Below, one piece after another: positions 1 through 8,357 of a stretch of DNA of 59,137 bases. Numbering within the stretch: the stretch's first letter is position 1; each line of letters opens with the position of its first letter. Under the pieces are notes generated by a model. That model saw only the letters and a list, made by a program, of their open reading frames with translations. It searched no databases and was not told the origin of the DNA. Position numbers and translations under genes: made by a program. This DNA comes from Mycobacterium sp. 852002-10029_SCH5224772 (GTDB taxonomy: Bacteria; Actinomycetota; Actinomycetes; Mycobacteriales; Mycobacteriaceae). The DNA is taken from positions 1 through 59,137 of the forward strand of contig NZ_LZHT01000039.1 in assembly GCF_001667315.1 (NCBI RefSeq), read 5' to 3'.

Positions 1-249
1 GGCCAGCACTGGGGGACATCCATCACGCTGCGGTGCGTGTGCCTGGCCCCGCTGAACGCGCACCATGACACGCTGGCGATGGTCGTGGTGGGTCGCGACG
101 GCAGCCAAACCCGGCTGGCGACGTGGGTGGCCGTGCCCGGCCACACCGCGTCACCCGCGGGCGCCATCTCGACCCCGGTCGACCAGATCGCCGCCGTGCA
201 AGTGGTCGCCGCCGACAGCGGCAAGGTGCTGTTGCAGCGCTCGCTGTAG
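1..249 (+). CDS. rslA: Anti-sigma-L factor RslA, C-terminal part (5' end outside window)
   Basis: The reading frame is open from the first base and ends at a TAG. The last ~80 residues (…WGTSITLRC…, VVVGRDGSQTRLATW, STPVDQIAAVQVV, VLLQRSL) match what I recall of the periplasmic C-terminal domain of M. tuberculosis RslA (Rv0736). RslA is a membrane zinc-binding anti-sigma factor that sequesters SigL. The zinc-finger N-terminus and the membrane helix lie upstream of the window. The frame continues in phase from base 1, so there is no sign of truncation beyond the window edge. The following gene starts 15 bp downstream, so read-through from a sigL-rslA transcript is possible. Confidence 0.8.
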   Translation, partial: GQHWGTSITLRCVCLAPLNAHHDTLAMVVVGRDGSQTRLATWVAVPGHTASPAGAISTPVDQIAAVQVVAADSGKVLLQRSL

Positions 250-264
250 CGGATCGGAGCCAGC

Positions 265-1491
265 GTGTTCGGCCACGGGCGTTCGCTACGGGTGCTGGTG
301 GCGGGCGCCGGCGTGGCCGGCATCTCCGTTGCCCGGGGATTGCTGCGCGACGGGCATGACGTCACCGTCTTCGAGCGCCGTCCCGACGTGCGGGCGGCCG
401 GCGGGGCGGTGACGATCTGGTCCAACGGCGAGACGGTCCTGAATCAGCTGGGCGTCGACATGGACGGCGCCGGTCAGCTGCTGGCTACCGTGCGGGCCGT
501 GACGTCGCGGGGCCGCCCGCTCGCCACCCTCGACGTCACCACGATGGTGCGGCGTCTGGGCGCGCCGGTGCGGATGGTCCCGCGCCGGGTCCTGCTGGAA
601 CGGGTGCTGGAGGGGTTCCCGGTCGAGCGCGTCCGCTGCGACTCCCGGGTGACCGCGGTGGTCAGTGCGGGCGACGGGGTCCGCGTCGAGTTCGCCGATG
701 GCACCGCCGCCGACGGGGACGTGTTGATTGGGGCCGACGGGCTGCACTCGACGGTGCGCGAGTGGGTCGGCGCGCGCGACGCGAAGCCCACCGGCTGGTG
801 CAGCTGGCAGGGACTCGTCACCCTTCCGGAGTGCCCGGAGATCACCGAGTCCGATGCCGCGCTGATGATCATCGGTGCGCGCGGAAACCTCGGCCTGTGG
901 CCGGCCGGCGGTTGCGATGTGCAGTGGTGGTTCGACTTGCCGTGGTCGCATGACTTCGTCCGGCCGCAACGTCCGGTCGAGATGATCCGGTCCCATTTCG
1001 CCGGATGGTCCGAGGCGGTCGATCGAGTGCTCGCGACATTGACCGACGACGATCTGGCCCACTCGCCGTTCCCGCATTTTCGCCATCCGATCCCGCGCAG
1101 GGGCCGGGGCCCGGTGACGTTGCTCGGCGATGCCGCACACACGATGCCGCCCACGCTGGCGCAGGGGACCAACCAGGCGTTGCTCGACACGATGGTCCTG
1201 CGCAAGGCGCTGGCGGACGTGGGTGGGGCCAGCCGCCGCCGCACCGATGTTTCGAGCGCGCTGCGCTGGTATGAGAAGACCCGGCGACGCAAAGTCATGG
1301 CCGTGTCGTGGGTGGCGTCGTTGCCGGTGTCGCACGGTGAGGTCGTGCTGGGACCGGCCGCATTGATCTCCGACCGGCTGCAGGCCTGCGCGCTGACGGC
1401 TTTTCTGCGCGTCACGAGTCACCGCCGGATGTCCGCGGAAATCAGCCGAAACTTGGGGGTAACGGCGACGGTCCTCCCCTCCAGCCCGTGA
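265..1491 (+). CDS. FAD-dependent monooxygenase (aromatic hydroxylase family)
   Basis: The 408-aa protein has the three signatures of class A flavoprotein monooxygenases. These are an N-terminal dinucleotide fold GAGVAGISVARGLLRDG followed by the acidic residue of VFERRP, a central GADGLHSTVRE (DG motif), and a C-terminal LLGDAAHTMPP (GD motif) contacting the FAD ribityl. Such enzymes hydroxylate aromatic or polyketide-like substrates using NAD(P)H and O2; the substrate here is unknown. The GTG start has GGAG-like bases just upstream. The stop overlaps the start of the next gene (GTGA), so it is translationally coupled to the DUF4389 and methyltransferase genes. It is absent between rslA and the regulator in H37Rv as I recall it. 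Confidence 0.85.
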   Translation: MFGHGRSLRVLVAGAGVAGISVARGLLRDGHDVTVFERRPDVRAAGGAVTIWSNGETVLNQLGVDMDGAGQLLATVRAVTSRGRPLATLDVTTMVRRLGAPVRMVPRRVLLERVLEGFPVERVRCDSRVTAVVSAGDGVRVEFADGTAADGDVLIGADGLHSTVREWVGARDAKPTGWCSWQGLVTLPECPEITESDAALMIIGARGNLGLWPAGGCDVQWWFDLPWSHDFVRPQRPVEMIRSHFAGWSEAVDRVLATLTDDDLAHSPFPHFRHPIPRRGRGPVTLLGDAAHTMPPTLAQGTNQALLDTMVLRKALADVGGASRRRTDVSSALRWYEKTRRRKVMAVSWVASLPVSHGEVVLGPAALISDRLQACALTAFLRVTSHRRMSAEISRNLGVTATVLPSSP

Positions 1492-2081
1492 ACGATCCGG
1501 CCGATTCCGTAAGGGTGCGAGGCGATTTCGATACGCCTTCGCGCTGGCTCTGGCTGGTGAAGTGGTGTGTGCTGGCGCTGCCGCACTACCCGATATTGAT
1601 ACTGCTCTACCTGGTGTATCCGCTCTCGACGGTCGCCGCCGGCGTGGCCATCTTGTGCACCGGGCGCTATCCGCGGCCGCTCTTCGAATTCAACGTCGGG
1701 GTGTTGCGCTGGTCGTGGCGAGTGATGAACTACCGGTTCCCGATGAACAGCACCGACAGGTATCCGCCTTTCACCCTCGCGTCACGGCCCGACTACCCCG
1801 CAGACCTTGTGGTCGACTATCCGGAGCGGCTGAAAAACGCGGCGGTGCTGGTGAAGTGGCTGCTGGCGATCCCCCAGGTTCTGCTGTGCTGGTCGATGGA
1901 GGCGCTGCTGCAGGTGCTGTGTGTCATCGCCGCGCTGACCCTGTTGTTCACCGGAACGATCCCGCAGGGCACCTTCGACCTGCTCATGGGCATGGTCCGC
2001 TGGCGATACCGGGTGGCCGTGTACGTGTCTTTGATGCGCGACGAATATCCGCCGTTCCGAATGGATTTGGGTGGCCGATGA
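1488..2081 (+). CDS. DUF4389 membrane protein
   Basis: The 197-aa protein contains two copies of a DUF4389-like unit. Each has a hydrophobic hairpin (about residues 23-55 and 120-150) followed by a conserved stretch of the form VLRWSWRVMNYRFPM / MVRWRYRVAVYVSLM and an …YPPF… motif. The family is found in actinobacterial membranes and has no established function. The GTG start overlaps the preceding stop by 4 bp, and its own stop overlaps the methyltransferase ATG. The three genes are therefore one tight operon. Confidence 0.8.
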   Translation: MNDPADSVRVRGDFDTPSRWLWLVKWCVLALPHYPILILLYLVYPLSTVAAGVAILCTGRYPRPLFEFNVGVLRWSWRVMNYRFPMNSTDRYPPFTLASRPDYPADLVVDYPERLKNAAVLVKWLLAIPQVLLCWSMEALLQVLCVIAALTLLFTGTIPQGTFDLLMGMVRWRYRVAVYVSLMRDEYPPFRMDLGGR

Positions 2082-2704
2082 CCCTGCGAAATATCCTGTT
2101 CCCCTACGTCTATCGATTCGGGCAGCCGGTTTTCGACCGGCTGTTCTACCACCGGTATCGACGCGCCGCGCTGAGCAACGCCACCGGACGGCTGCTGATG
2201 CTCGGTCTGGGGCCGGGGACCGACTTGATGTTTCTGCCCGCCGCGGTGACGTCCGTCGCCGCCGTCGAGCCCCAGGCGCCGTTTCGGCGGATGGCAGGCA
2301 GGCTCGCCGAGCGCCGCGGCGTCGCCGTCGACATCGTCGAGGGAACAGGCGAGTCAATTCCCTTCCCGGACAACTCCTTCGACTCCGTGCATATCGGACT
2401 CGTGTTGTGCTCGGTCGACGATGTGGCCGCTACCCTCGGTGAGATCCGGCGGGTGCTGATGCCCGGGGGCAGACTTGTGGTCCTCGAGCATGTGCGCGGG
2501 GACGGCGCGACCGGCCGGTTTCAAGACCTGATCGCCACGCCGTGGTCGTGGCTGGCCGGCGGTTGCGAGCCGAACCGCCGAACCCTCGAGGCCATCGCCG
2601 CGGCCGGATTCGACACCACCGCGCTGCGCAGCATTCCGCGAACGCCGGTGCCCTTCCCGTGCACACCCCACCTGCAGGGATTCGCCACCCTCAATCCACG
2701 CTGA
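2078..2704 (+). CDS. Class I SAM-dependent methyltransferase (UbiE-like)
   Basis: The 208-aa protein starts at the ATG overlapping the DUF4389 stop. It shows SAM motif I LMLGLGPGTDL (about residues 43-53), the acidic strand end in AAVEP, GTGESIPFPDNSFDSVHI (motif II region), and RRVLMPGGRLVVLEHVRG (motif III/post-III). This is a Methyltransf_11 fold. With the upstream monooxygenase it could tailor a lipid or quinone-like product by hydroxylation then O-methylation; that is inference. Its 3' end overlaps the convergent permease gene by 14 bp. Confidence 0.85.
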   Translation: MTLRNILFPYVYRFGQPVFDRLFYHRYRRAALSNATGRLLMLGLGPGTDLMFLPAAVTSVAAVEPQAPFRRMAGRLAERRGVAVDIVEGTGESIPFPDNSFDSVHIGLVLCSVDDVAATLGEIRRVLMPGGRLVVLEHVRGDGATGRFQDLIATPWSWLAGGCEPNRRTLEAIAAAGFDTTALRSIPRTPVPFPCTPHLQGFATLNPR

Positions 2705-5207
2705 CCGCCTCGATGATGTTGAGCTGCGCCGCGCGCCGTGCCGGCGGCACCGAACCGAGCAGGCTGATCGCCAGCGCCCCCAACGTGAAGGCGAGCGCCA
2801 GCGGGCTCAACCGAAATCCGACTTCGAAATTCATGATGTCCCCGCTGATGCGACTGAACAGCCACTGGTCCGTCAGTCCCACCGCAAGCCCCAAAACGCC
2901 GCCGACGAAACCGATTCCGGCCGCCTCCGCCAGCACCATCCGCAAACTGAACCGCCGGCTGGACCCCATCGCCCGCAGCACACCGATTTCGCGCCGGCGC
3001 TCGGTCACCGAGAGCGTCAACGTGTTGAGCAGTGCGACCGCGGCCACCACCACGACGATGATCCACACCGCGTTGGCGATGAACATGCTCTGGTGCAGCG
3101 GGGCCGCCAGCCCCGCCAGCGCCGCCGGGCCGTCGTACACGTGGTTAGGGGCCGGCGCCGCCTCGCGGACGCTGGCCAGCAGTCGCTGCCGATCCACTCC
3201 GGGGGCCGCGGCGACCTGCAGTATCGTTGCCGCCGGGCGATCGAACCATGCCCGCATGCGATCGAGATCGATTCCGACCGTGCCGATGACGGTCGAGAAG
3301 AACGGCACCAAGGCCAGCACGGCCACCGACCGCGGCCCGTGCGGCGTCTGCAGCCGCAGTTGGTCGCCGGCCCGGACGTGCAGAATCGCGCCCAGATTCT
3401 GCGTGAGCACCACACCGCGCCCGGCGAGCACCTCGTTCCGCACTCGTTCGTCGAGCGCGCGCAGCAGCGCATCGTGGCTGCCGGTGGAAAACCCGTCGAG
3501 CAGGACGCGGGTGCCACCGACGACGGCGAACCCGAACGCCCCCTCGGTCACTTTCGCTACGCCGGGAAGGGCGGCGACCTTCTCGGAAAGCCCCTGCGGC
3601 AGAACGTCGGTGGGGTAGCTGTCGGGGGGATCCGCGCTCACCCAGACGTCGGCATCGGCGACCGGCGCGAAGATGTCCCGTGCCGATCGAATCATGTCGG
3701 CGTTCGTGCCGGTGATGACGACGGTGGTGAGCACCCCGATGAGCACGGTCATCACCGTCGCCCACACCCGCCGGGGCGCACGCCTGATCGTCGCCGCCGC
3801 GAGCGCCCCGCACGATCCGAACATTCGCGCCGTCGCCGCCGTGGCGGTGACGATGGGCGCGGTGAGCGCGAACCCCAGGGCGATCTCGGCGCCCAACACC
3901 GCGGCCATCGCCACGACGGCCGCGCTGCCGCGCTGACCCGTGACGACCCACATCGAGGTCGCGAATACCGCCGCGGCACCGAGGCCACTCGCGATGCGCA
4001 GCCACCGCGGCACGGCGTCGGCCGCCGAGGCCCCGACCGGGGCCAGCGCCTCGATCGGCGAAACCTTGTACACCTGCCGCGCCGCCATCGCCGACGCCGC
4101 CACGCTGGTGAGCGCCGTCGCCGCGAGCGCCAGCGGTATCGCGTAACCGGGCAGCCAGTACTCGACGCGGGCCTCCAGCCCCTGCGTCACCGCCGCAGGC
4201 AACCGGCCAATCGCGATGTGGCCCGCCACAATTCCCATGCCGGACCCGATGGCTCCGCCGACCAGCCCGAGAATCGCGGCCTCCGCGAGCATGTCGCCGA
4301 CAATGGTGGGGCGCCGGCCACCGATCGCGCGCAGCATCGAGATGACCGGCCGGCGCGCGGTGATGGCCATCGTCATCGTGGTGTAGATCAAGAACGCGCC
4401 GACCACCAACGCGACCGCGGCGCCCAGCAAGGCCATGTAGTTCATCAGCTTGACGCCGTCACCGGCGCGGGCCGCCCGGAAGCTTGGGGCCGCGACGATT
4501 GCGCGGCCGTTCACCGCTGCGGTGACCGCGGCGCGAACGGCGCCGAGGTCGGCGCCCGGCTTCGTGGTGATCAGAATCGAGTCGAGTTGGCCGGAGCGGC
4601 CGGTGGCGTTCTGCGCCAACGCCAGTGGCGCAAGGACGTAGTGTCCGCCGTTGAGGTCCGCATACGGCTTGCCGGCGAGCACGTCGGTGACCGTGACCGA
4701 AGCCGAACCCAGTTGAAATGCCTGCCCTTTGGCGAAGCCGACGCGGGGGCCGACCTGGACGCCGGTCGGCGTCGAGGACAGCGCCTGCACGGGCCGGGCG
4801 ACCGCGTCTTTGAGGGCGCCGCCCAGCGCGGCGGTGCTCGCGTCCGCACCCAGCAGCAGCACCGGCCCCGACGGTGTGGACGTCGACGTCCGGATCATCG
4901 GTGCCGCGGTGGCAACGCCGGGAACGGCGGCTACTTCGGCCAGGATCGAGTCGGAGAATCCGGCGTCGGTGATACCGGACACCTCGAGCGCGGCGACCCC
5001 GGCGATCCCGTCGGCCAGTCGGCCGACGGAGCCGGTGATCGACCCGAAGATGCCGAAGATCGCCACCAAATACGTTGCCGAGACCGCCATTACGGCGATC
5101 GACGCGAACGTGCGGCGCCGATGCACAGCAAGCTCCCGCAGGCTGAAGACGCGCAGCCTGCTCGCCGTCGCCGCGATCTTAAAGCCGCGTTGCGCCCCGG
5201 ATCTCAC
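2691..5207 (-). CDS. ABC transporter permease with two FtsX domains
   Basis: The 838-aa membrane protein is a duplicated FtsX/MacB-type permease. It has an N-terminal membrane segment (residues ~20-45) and a large extracytoplasmic MacB_PCD-like domain. A helix bundle follows around residues 260-400 (GAAVALVVGAFLIYTTMTM, ARRPVISMLRAIGG), then a second half with the same order ending in VTERRREIGVLRAMGSSRRF. Such proteins partner a LolD-like ATPase and move lipids or peptides from the membrane outward. Its start overlaps the 3' end of the ATPase gene by 4 bp, so the two form an operon. The substrate is unknown; linkage suggests a product of the adjacent cluster. Confidence 0.88.
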   Translation of the reverse strand: MRSGAQRGFKIAATASRLRVFSLRELAVHRRRTFASIAVMAVSATYLVAIFGIFGSITGSVGRLADGIAGVAALEVSGITDAGFSDSILAEVAAVPGVATAAPMIRTSTSTPSGPVLLLGADASTAALGGALKDAVARPVQALSSTPTGVQVGPRVGFAKGQAFQLGSASVTVTDVLAGKPYADLNGGHYVLAPLALAQNATGRSGQLDSILITTKPGADLGAVRAAVTAAVNGRAIVAAPSFRAARAGDGVKLMNYMALLGAAVALVVGAFLIYTTMTMAITARRPVISMLRAIGGRRPTIVGDMLAEAAILGLVGGAIGSGMGIVAGHIAIGRLPAAVTQGLEARVEYWLPGYAIPLALAATALTSVAASAMAARQVYKVSPIEALAPVGASAADAVPRWLRIASGLGAAAVFATSMWVVTGQRGSAAVVAMAAVLGAEIALGFALTAPIVTATAATARMFGSCGALAAATIRRAPRRVWATVMTVLIGVLTTVVITGTNADMIRSARDIFAPVADADVWVSADPPDSYPTDVLPQGLSEKVAALPGVAKVTEGAFGFAVVGGTRVLLDGFSTGSHDALLRALDERVRNEVLAGRGVVLTQNLGAILHVRAGDQLRLQTPHGPRSVAVLALVPFFSTVIGTVGIDLDRMRAWFDRPAATILQVAAAPGVDRQRLLASVREAAPAPNHVYDGPAALAGLAAPLHQSMFIANAVWIIVVVVAAVALLNTLTLSVTERRREIGVLRAMGSSRRFSLRMVLAEAAGIGFVGGVLGLAVGLTDQWLFSRISGDIMNFEVGFRLSPLALAFTLGALAISLLGSVPPARRAAQLNIIEAVSVD

Positions 5208-5899
5208 CCCGCGACCGCCATGACGTCGGACCCGACCCGACCGTCCTGCAGCGTGATCACCCGGTCGGTGGCCGCGGCCGCATCGGAGTTGTGGGTCACC
5301 ATCACCACCAGCCGGCCCCGACCGTCCTCGTGTGCGACCTCGGCCAGGAGCCCCAAAATGGATGCGCCCGTCGCGGAGTCCAGGTTTCCGGTCGGCTCGT
5401 CGGCGAGAATCAGCGGCGGGTCCATCATCAATGCGCGCGCCACCGCGACCCGCTGCATCTGGCCGCCGGACAGCTCCGCCGGCCGGTGCTGGGTCCGGTT
5501 GCCGAGCCCGACCCGGTCGAGCAGCCGGACCGCATCCGGTTTCGCCCTGCCCAGCCGGACACCGTCGAGCAGCCGGGGGACGGCGACGTTCTCCCAGGCC
5601 GACAGCGTCGGCAACAAGTTGAAGAACTGAAAGATGAAACCCACCCGGTGATGGCGGAACCGCGACTGCTGTTCATCGCCGAGGCGGCCGATCTCTTCGC
5701 CGTCGAAGGCGATGGACCCCGAATCGGGGGCATCAAGCGCGCCGAGCAGGTGCAGCAACGTGCTCTTACCCGCCCCGGAGGGCCCGACGACCGACACGAA
5801 CTGCTCGCCGGCCAGCCGCAGGCTGACGTCGTCGAGTGCCCGCACCGTATGACCGCCGACCCGGTATTCGCGCACCACGTTGCGCAGTTCGATGGTCAT
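5204..5899 (-). CDS. ABC transporter ATP-binding protein (LolD/MacB type)
   Basis: From the ATG at 5899 this encodes 231 aa, typical of LolD-type ATPases. It has Walker A GPSGAGKST, Q-loop region IFQFFNLLPTLSAWENV, signature LSGGQMQRVAVARAL, and Walker B LILADEPTGNLD followed by the switch histidine in VTHN. An open frame continues 44 codons upstream but that stretch is Arg/Gly/Pro-rich, overlaps the divergent gene and lacks family similarity, so the later start is preferred. It is translationally coupled to the downstream FtsX permease and diverges from the ThDP gene with only 44 bp between starts. Confidence 0.92.
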   Translation of the reverse strand: MTIELRNVVREYRVGGHTVRALDDVSLRLAGEQFVSVVGPSGAGKSTLLHLLGALDAPDSGSIAFDGEEIGRLGDEQQSRFRHHRVGFIFQFFNLLPTLSAWENVAVPRLLDGVRLGRAKPDAVRLLDRVGLGNRTQHRPAELSGGQMQRVAVARALMMDPPLILADEPTGNLDSATGASILGLLAEVAHEDGRGRLVVMVTHNSDAAAATDRVITLQDGRVGSDVMAVAG

Positions 5900-5943
5900 T
5901 CCGACATCACGATGACCGCGGGTGAACGGTTCATTAGCCGGCG
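5900..5943. promoter_or_regulatory. Short divergent intergenic region between ABC transporter and biosynthetic operon
   Basis: Only 44 bp separate the two divergent start codons (about 80 bp if the ThDP gene starts at the in-frame ATG at 5980). Both promoters must overlap here or lie inside coding sequence. I see no convincing -35/-10 pair or palindrome. It is the natural place to look for an operator of the MarR regulator encoded at the end of the rightward operon; that is inference. Confidence 0.3.
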
Positions 5944-7722
5944 ATGAACCGGCCGGCCGCCTGCCTCGTTTCTTCAGGCATGCTCGGTAGGAACCGGGTG
6001 GTCGACCACATCGTCGGGCACCTCGCGGCAATCGGAGTCGACCACGTCTTCGGCGTGGACGGCGCCAACATCGAGGATTTGTACGACGCCGCGCACTTTC
6101 GCCACGACATCAACGCCGTGCTGGCCAAGCACGAGTTCTCCGCGGCCACTATGGCCGACGGGTACAGCCGCAGCGGTGCCGGCCTGGGCGTGGTGGCCGC
6201 GACCTCGGGCGGCGCAGCGCTGAACCTCGTCGCGGGTCTGGGCGAGGCGCTGGCGAGCCGGGTCCCGGTGCTGGCGCTGGTCGGCCAGCCGGCCCGCGCG
6301 ATGGACGGCCGGGGCAGCTTCCAGGACACCAGCGGCGCCAACGGATCGTTGGACGCCCAGGCGCTGTTCTCGGCGGTGTCGGTGTTCTGCGAGCGGGTGC
6401 TCACACCGTCCGACATCGTGTTACTGCTGCCCCGGGCCATCGCCACGGCGCGTACCGGCGGCCCGGCGGTGTTGTTGCTGCCCAAGGATATTCAGCAGGC
6501 ATGCATCGACGGCGGGCATGGTGTCCGCAACGGTGGCGCGCGAGGGCGGATCGGCAACCCGCATCCGATCGTCGCCGAACTGCGCCGTGCGCGGGGGCGG
6601 GTCACCATCATCGCCGGCGAACAGGTGGCCCGCGACGACGCCCGGGCCGAGCTCGAAGAGCTGCGCACGGTGCTACGCGCGCGGGTTGCCACCGTGCCGG
6701 ACGCGAAGGATGTTGCCGGCACACCGGGTTTCGGATCATCGTCATCGCTGGGGGTCACCGGCGTCATGGGTCACCCGAGCGTGGCCGACGAGGTGGCCGC
6801 CAGCGGTGCGTGTCTCATTGTCGGCACGCGCCTGACGGTCACTGCGCGCACCGGACTCGACGACGCGCTGGCCGCGGTGCGGACGCTCTCGATCGGATCG
6901 ATGCCGCCGTATCTCGCCTGCACCCATGTGCATACCGATGACCTACGCGGCTCGCTGCATACGCTGACTCAAGCGCTGCTCGGCCCTGGTCGGCCGCCCG
7001 GGCTGCGTGTGCCCGACGTGGTGCGGCGCACCGAGATGAAGCCCCCGGCCTGCGCCGGACCGGGTGTGCGGTACCGCGACGCCATGGCCGTGCTGGACGA
7101 CGTCGTACCCGACGGGGCCGACATCGTGGTCGACGCCGGCAACACCGGTGCGTCGGCGATCCACCACCTGCCGGTGCGGCGCGGAGGCAGGTTCGTCGTC
7201 GCGCTCGGCATGGGCGGCATGGGCTACAGCTTCGGGGCCGGGATCGGAATGACGTTGGGGCGCACCAACAGTGGCCGGCCCGGCGGCCGCACCGTGGTGA
7301 TCGCCGGGGACGGCGCGTTCTTCATGCACGGCATGGAGGTGCACACCGCCGTGCAATACCGGTTACCGATGACGTTCGTACTGTTCAACAACAACGCGCA
7401 CGCCATGTGCGTGACCCGCGAGCAGCTGTTCTATGACGACCTGTACAGCTACAACCGTTTCCGCCCCAGCCGGCTCGGCGCCGGTCTGGCGGCGATGTTC
7501 CCGGGCCTGACGTCGGTGGACGTCAGCGACGTCGAAGGGTTCGCCGCGGCGATGGGCGCGGCGCTCGACGTCGATGGCCCGGCGGTCGTCAGTGTCGAGT
7601 GTGCCGCCGACGAGATCCCACCGTTTGCACCATTTCTCACCGCGGTTCCTGTCAAAGGTACTGCCGTGGACGCGATTTCACTTACCGAGGAGAACTGCGC
7701 CAATGTCGCTGCCAGCGCTTGA
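5944..7722 (+). CDS. Thiamine-diphosphate-dependent enzyme (acetolactate synthase-like)
   Basis: The 592-aa protein has the three-domain plan of the acetolactate synthase/decarboxylase superfamily. The PYR domain carries the catalytic Glu64 in AKHEFSAATMADGYSR, aligned with the HE-GAAH-ADGYAR pattern of acetolactate synthases. A central domain follows, then a PP domain with the GDG…NNN cofactor motif (GDG 455-457, NNN 482-484). These enzymes make acyl-anion equivalents from 2-oxo acids. Divergence in the substrate loops and its companions argue against a role in branched-chain amino acid synthesis. An in-frame ATG at 5980 is an equally plausible start. The 3' end overlaps the SRPBCC gene by 20 bp. 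Confidence 0.85.
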   Translation: MNRPAACLVSSGMLGRNRVVDHIVGHLAAIGVDHVFGVDGANIEDLYDAAHFRHDINAVLAKHEFSAATMADGYSRSGAGLGVVAATSGGAALNLVAGLGEALASRVPVLALVGQPARAMDGRGSFQDTSGANGSLDAQALFSAVSVFCERVLTPSDIVLLLPRAIATARTGGPAVLLLPKDIQQACIDGGHGVRNGGARGRIGNPHPIVAELRRARGRVTIIAGEQVARDDARAELEELRTVLRARVATVPDAKDVAGTPGFGSSSSLGVTGVMGHPSVADEVAASGACLIVGTRLTVTARTGLDDALAAVRTLSIGSMPPYLACTHVHTDDLRGSLHTLTQALLGPGRPPGLRVPDVVRRTEMKPPACAGPGVRYRDAMAVLDDVVPDGADIVVDAGNTGASAIHHLPVRRGGRFVVALGMGGMGYSFGAGIGMTLGRTNSGRPGGRTVVIAGDGAFFMHGMEVHTAVQYRLPMTFVLFNNNAHAMCVTREQLFYDDLYSYNRFRPSRLGAGLAAMFPGLTSVDVSDVEGFAAAMGAALDVDGPAVVSVECAADEIPPFAPFLTAVPVKGTAVDAISLTEENCANVAASA

Positions 7723-8350
7723 GGATATTCCCGACCTCATCGACGGGGTCACCCGCATCGAAACCAGTCCCAGGGAGCAGGCCACGCCGATCATCATGGA
7801 CATGATGCGGTCGGTGTACCCGCACGACCAGGTCTTCGGACGGTATTGCACCGTCAACGATTACGTCGACTGTCCACCCGACGAGTTGTACGAGTACATG
7901 GCCGACACGCGCAGCCTGGAGGAGTGGACGTACAGCCTGCGCGGGTTCACCCCCACCGAGGAACCCGGGTTGTGGCTGGCATACGACCGGCTCGGCTCGG
8001 AAACCCCGATCTACACCCGCACCGTCGCCAATGCGCAGGCGCGGACGGTGGACTATCACTGCGCCTGGGATCAGGGCAAGCACCTGTGGATGATCTACCT
8101 GATGCGTGTCGTCGACGCCCAGGCCGTCCTCGACAAGCCGGGATCGGTTGTGCTGTGGACCAATTGCCATCACCCGTTCTATGACCACAATCCGTATCCG
8201 GAGACGGCGCCACCGTCCCGGCCGGTATGGGTCGGTGACTTCTGGGATATGTTCGGCGCCGGGCACGCGCTGGAGATGAACAACCTCAAGGCGATCGCCG
8301 AGTACCGCCACCGCAACGGCCTGCCGGTGTCCCCGGTGTGGATGAGATGA
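7703..8350 (+). CDS. SRPBCC-like (START/polyketide cyclase fold) protein
   Basis: From the ATG at 7703 it encodes 215 aa. The central part (YCTVNDYVDCPPDELYEYM, RSLEEWTYSLRGF) has the opening strand and helix pattern of SRPBCC proteins: 'bearing conserved residues from DNA/ligand-binding START-like folds', with Pro-x-Glu/Asp and a Trp two turns later. It is rich in Trp, Tyr and His (TNCHHPFYDHNPYPE), which could line a ligand pocket. In polyketide clusters such folds act as cyclases or aromatases; here function is unknown. It overlaps the ThDP gene by 20 bp and is 7 bp from the ketosynthase-like gene, so all are co-expressed. Confidence 0.65.
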   Translation: MSLPALEDIPDLIDGVTRIETSPREQATPIIMDMMRSVYPHDQVFGRYCTVNDYVDCPPDELYEYMADTRSLEEWTYSLRGFTPTEEPGLWLAYDRLGSETPIYTRTVANAQARTVDYHCAWDQGKHLWMIYLMRVVDAQAVLDKPGSVVLWTNCHHPFYDHNPYPETAPPSRPVWVGDFWDMFGAGHALEMNNLKAIAEYRHRNGLPVSPVWMR

Positions 8351-8357
8351 GTGCACC

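Noticed and set aside
3093..5630. Very long open frame (about 845 codons) on the + strand opposite the ABC permease
   Set aside because: It is Arg/Gly/Asp-rich with no fold-like pattern and is the usual antisense shadow of high-GC coding sequence; the permease on the other strand is a clear FtsX protein.
5944..7722. Housekeeping acetolactate synthase (IlvB)
   Set aside because: No ilvN or ilvC nearby, sequence diverges in the substrate region, and the gene is coupled to SRPBCC and KAS III-like genes.
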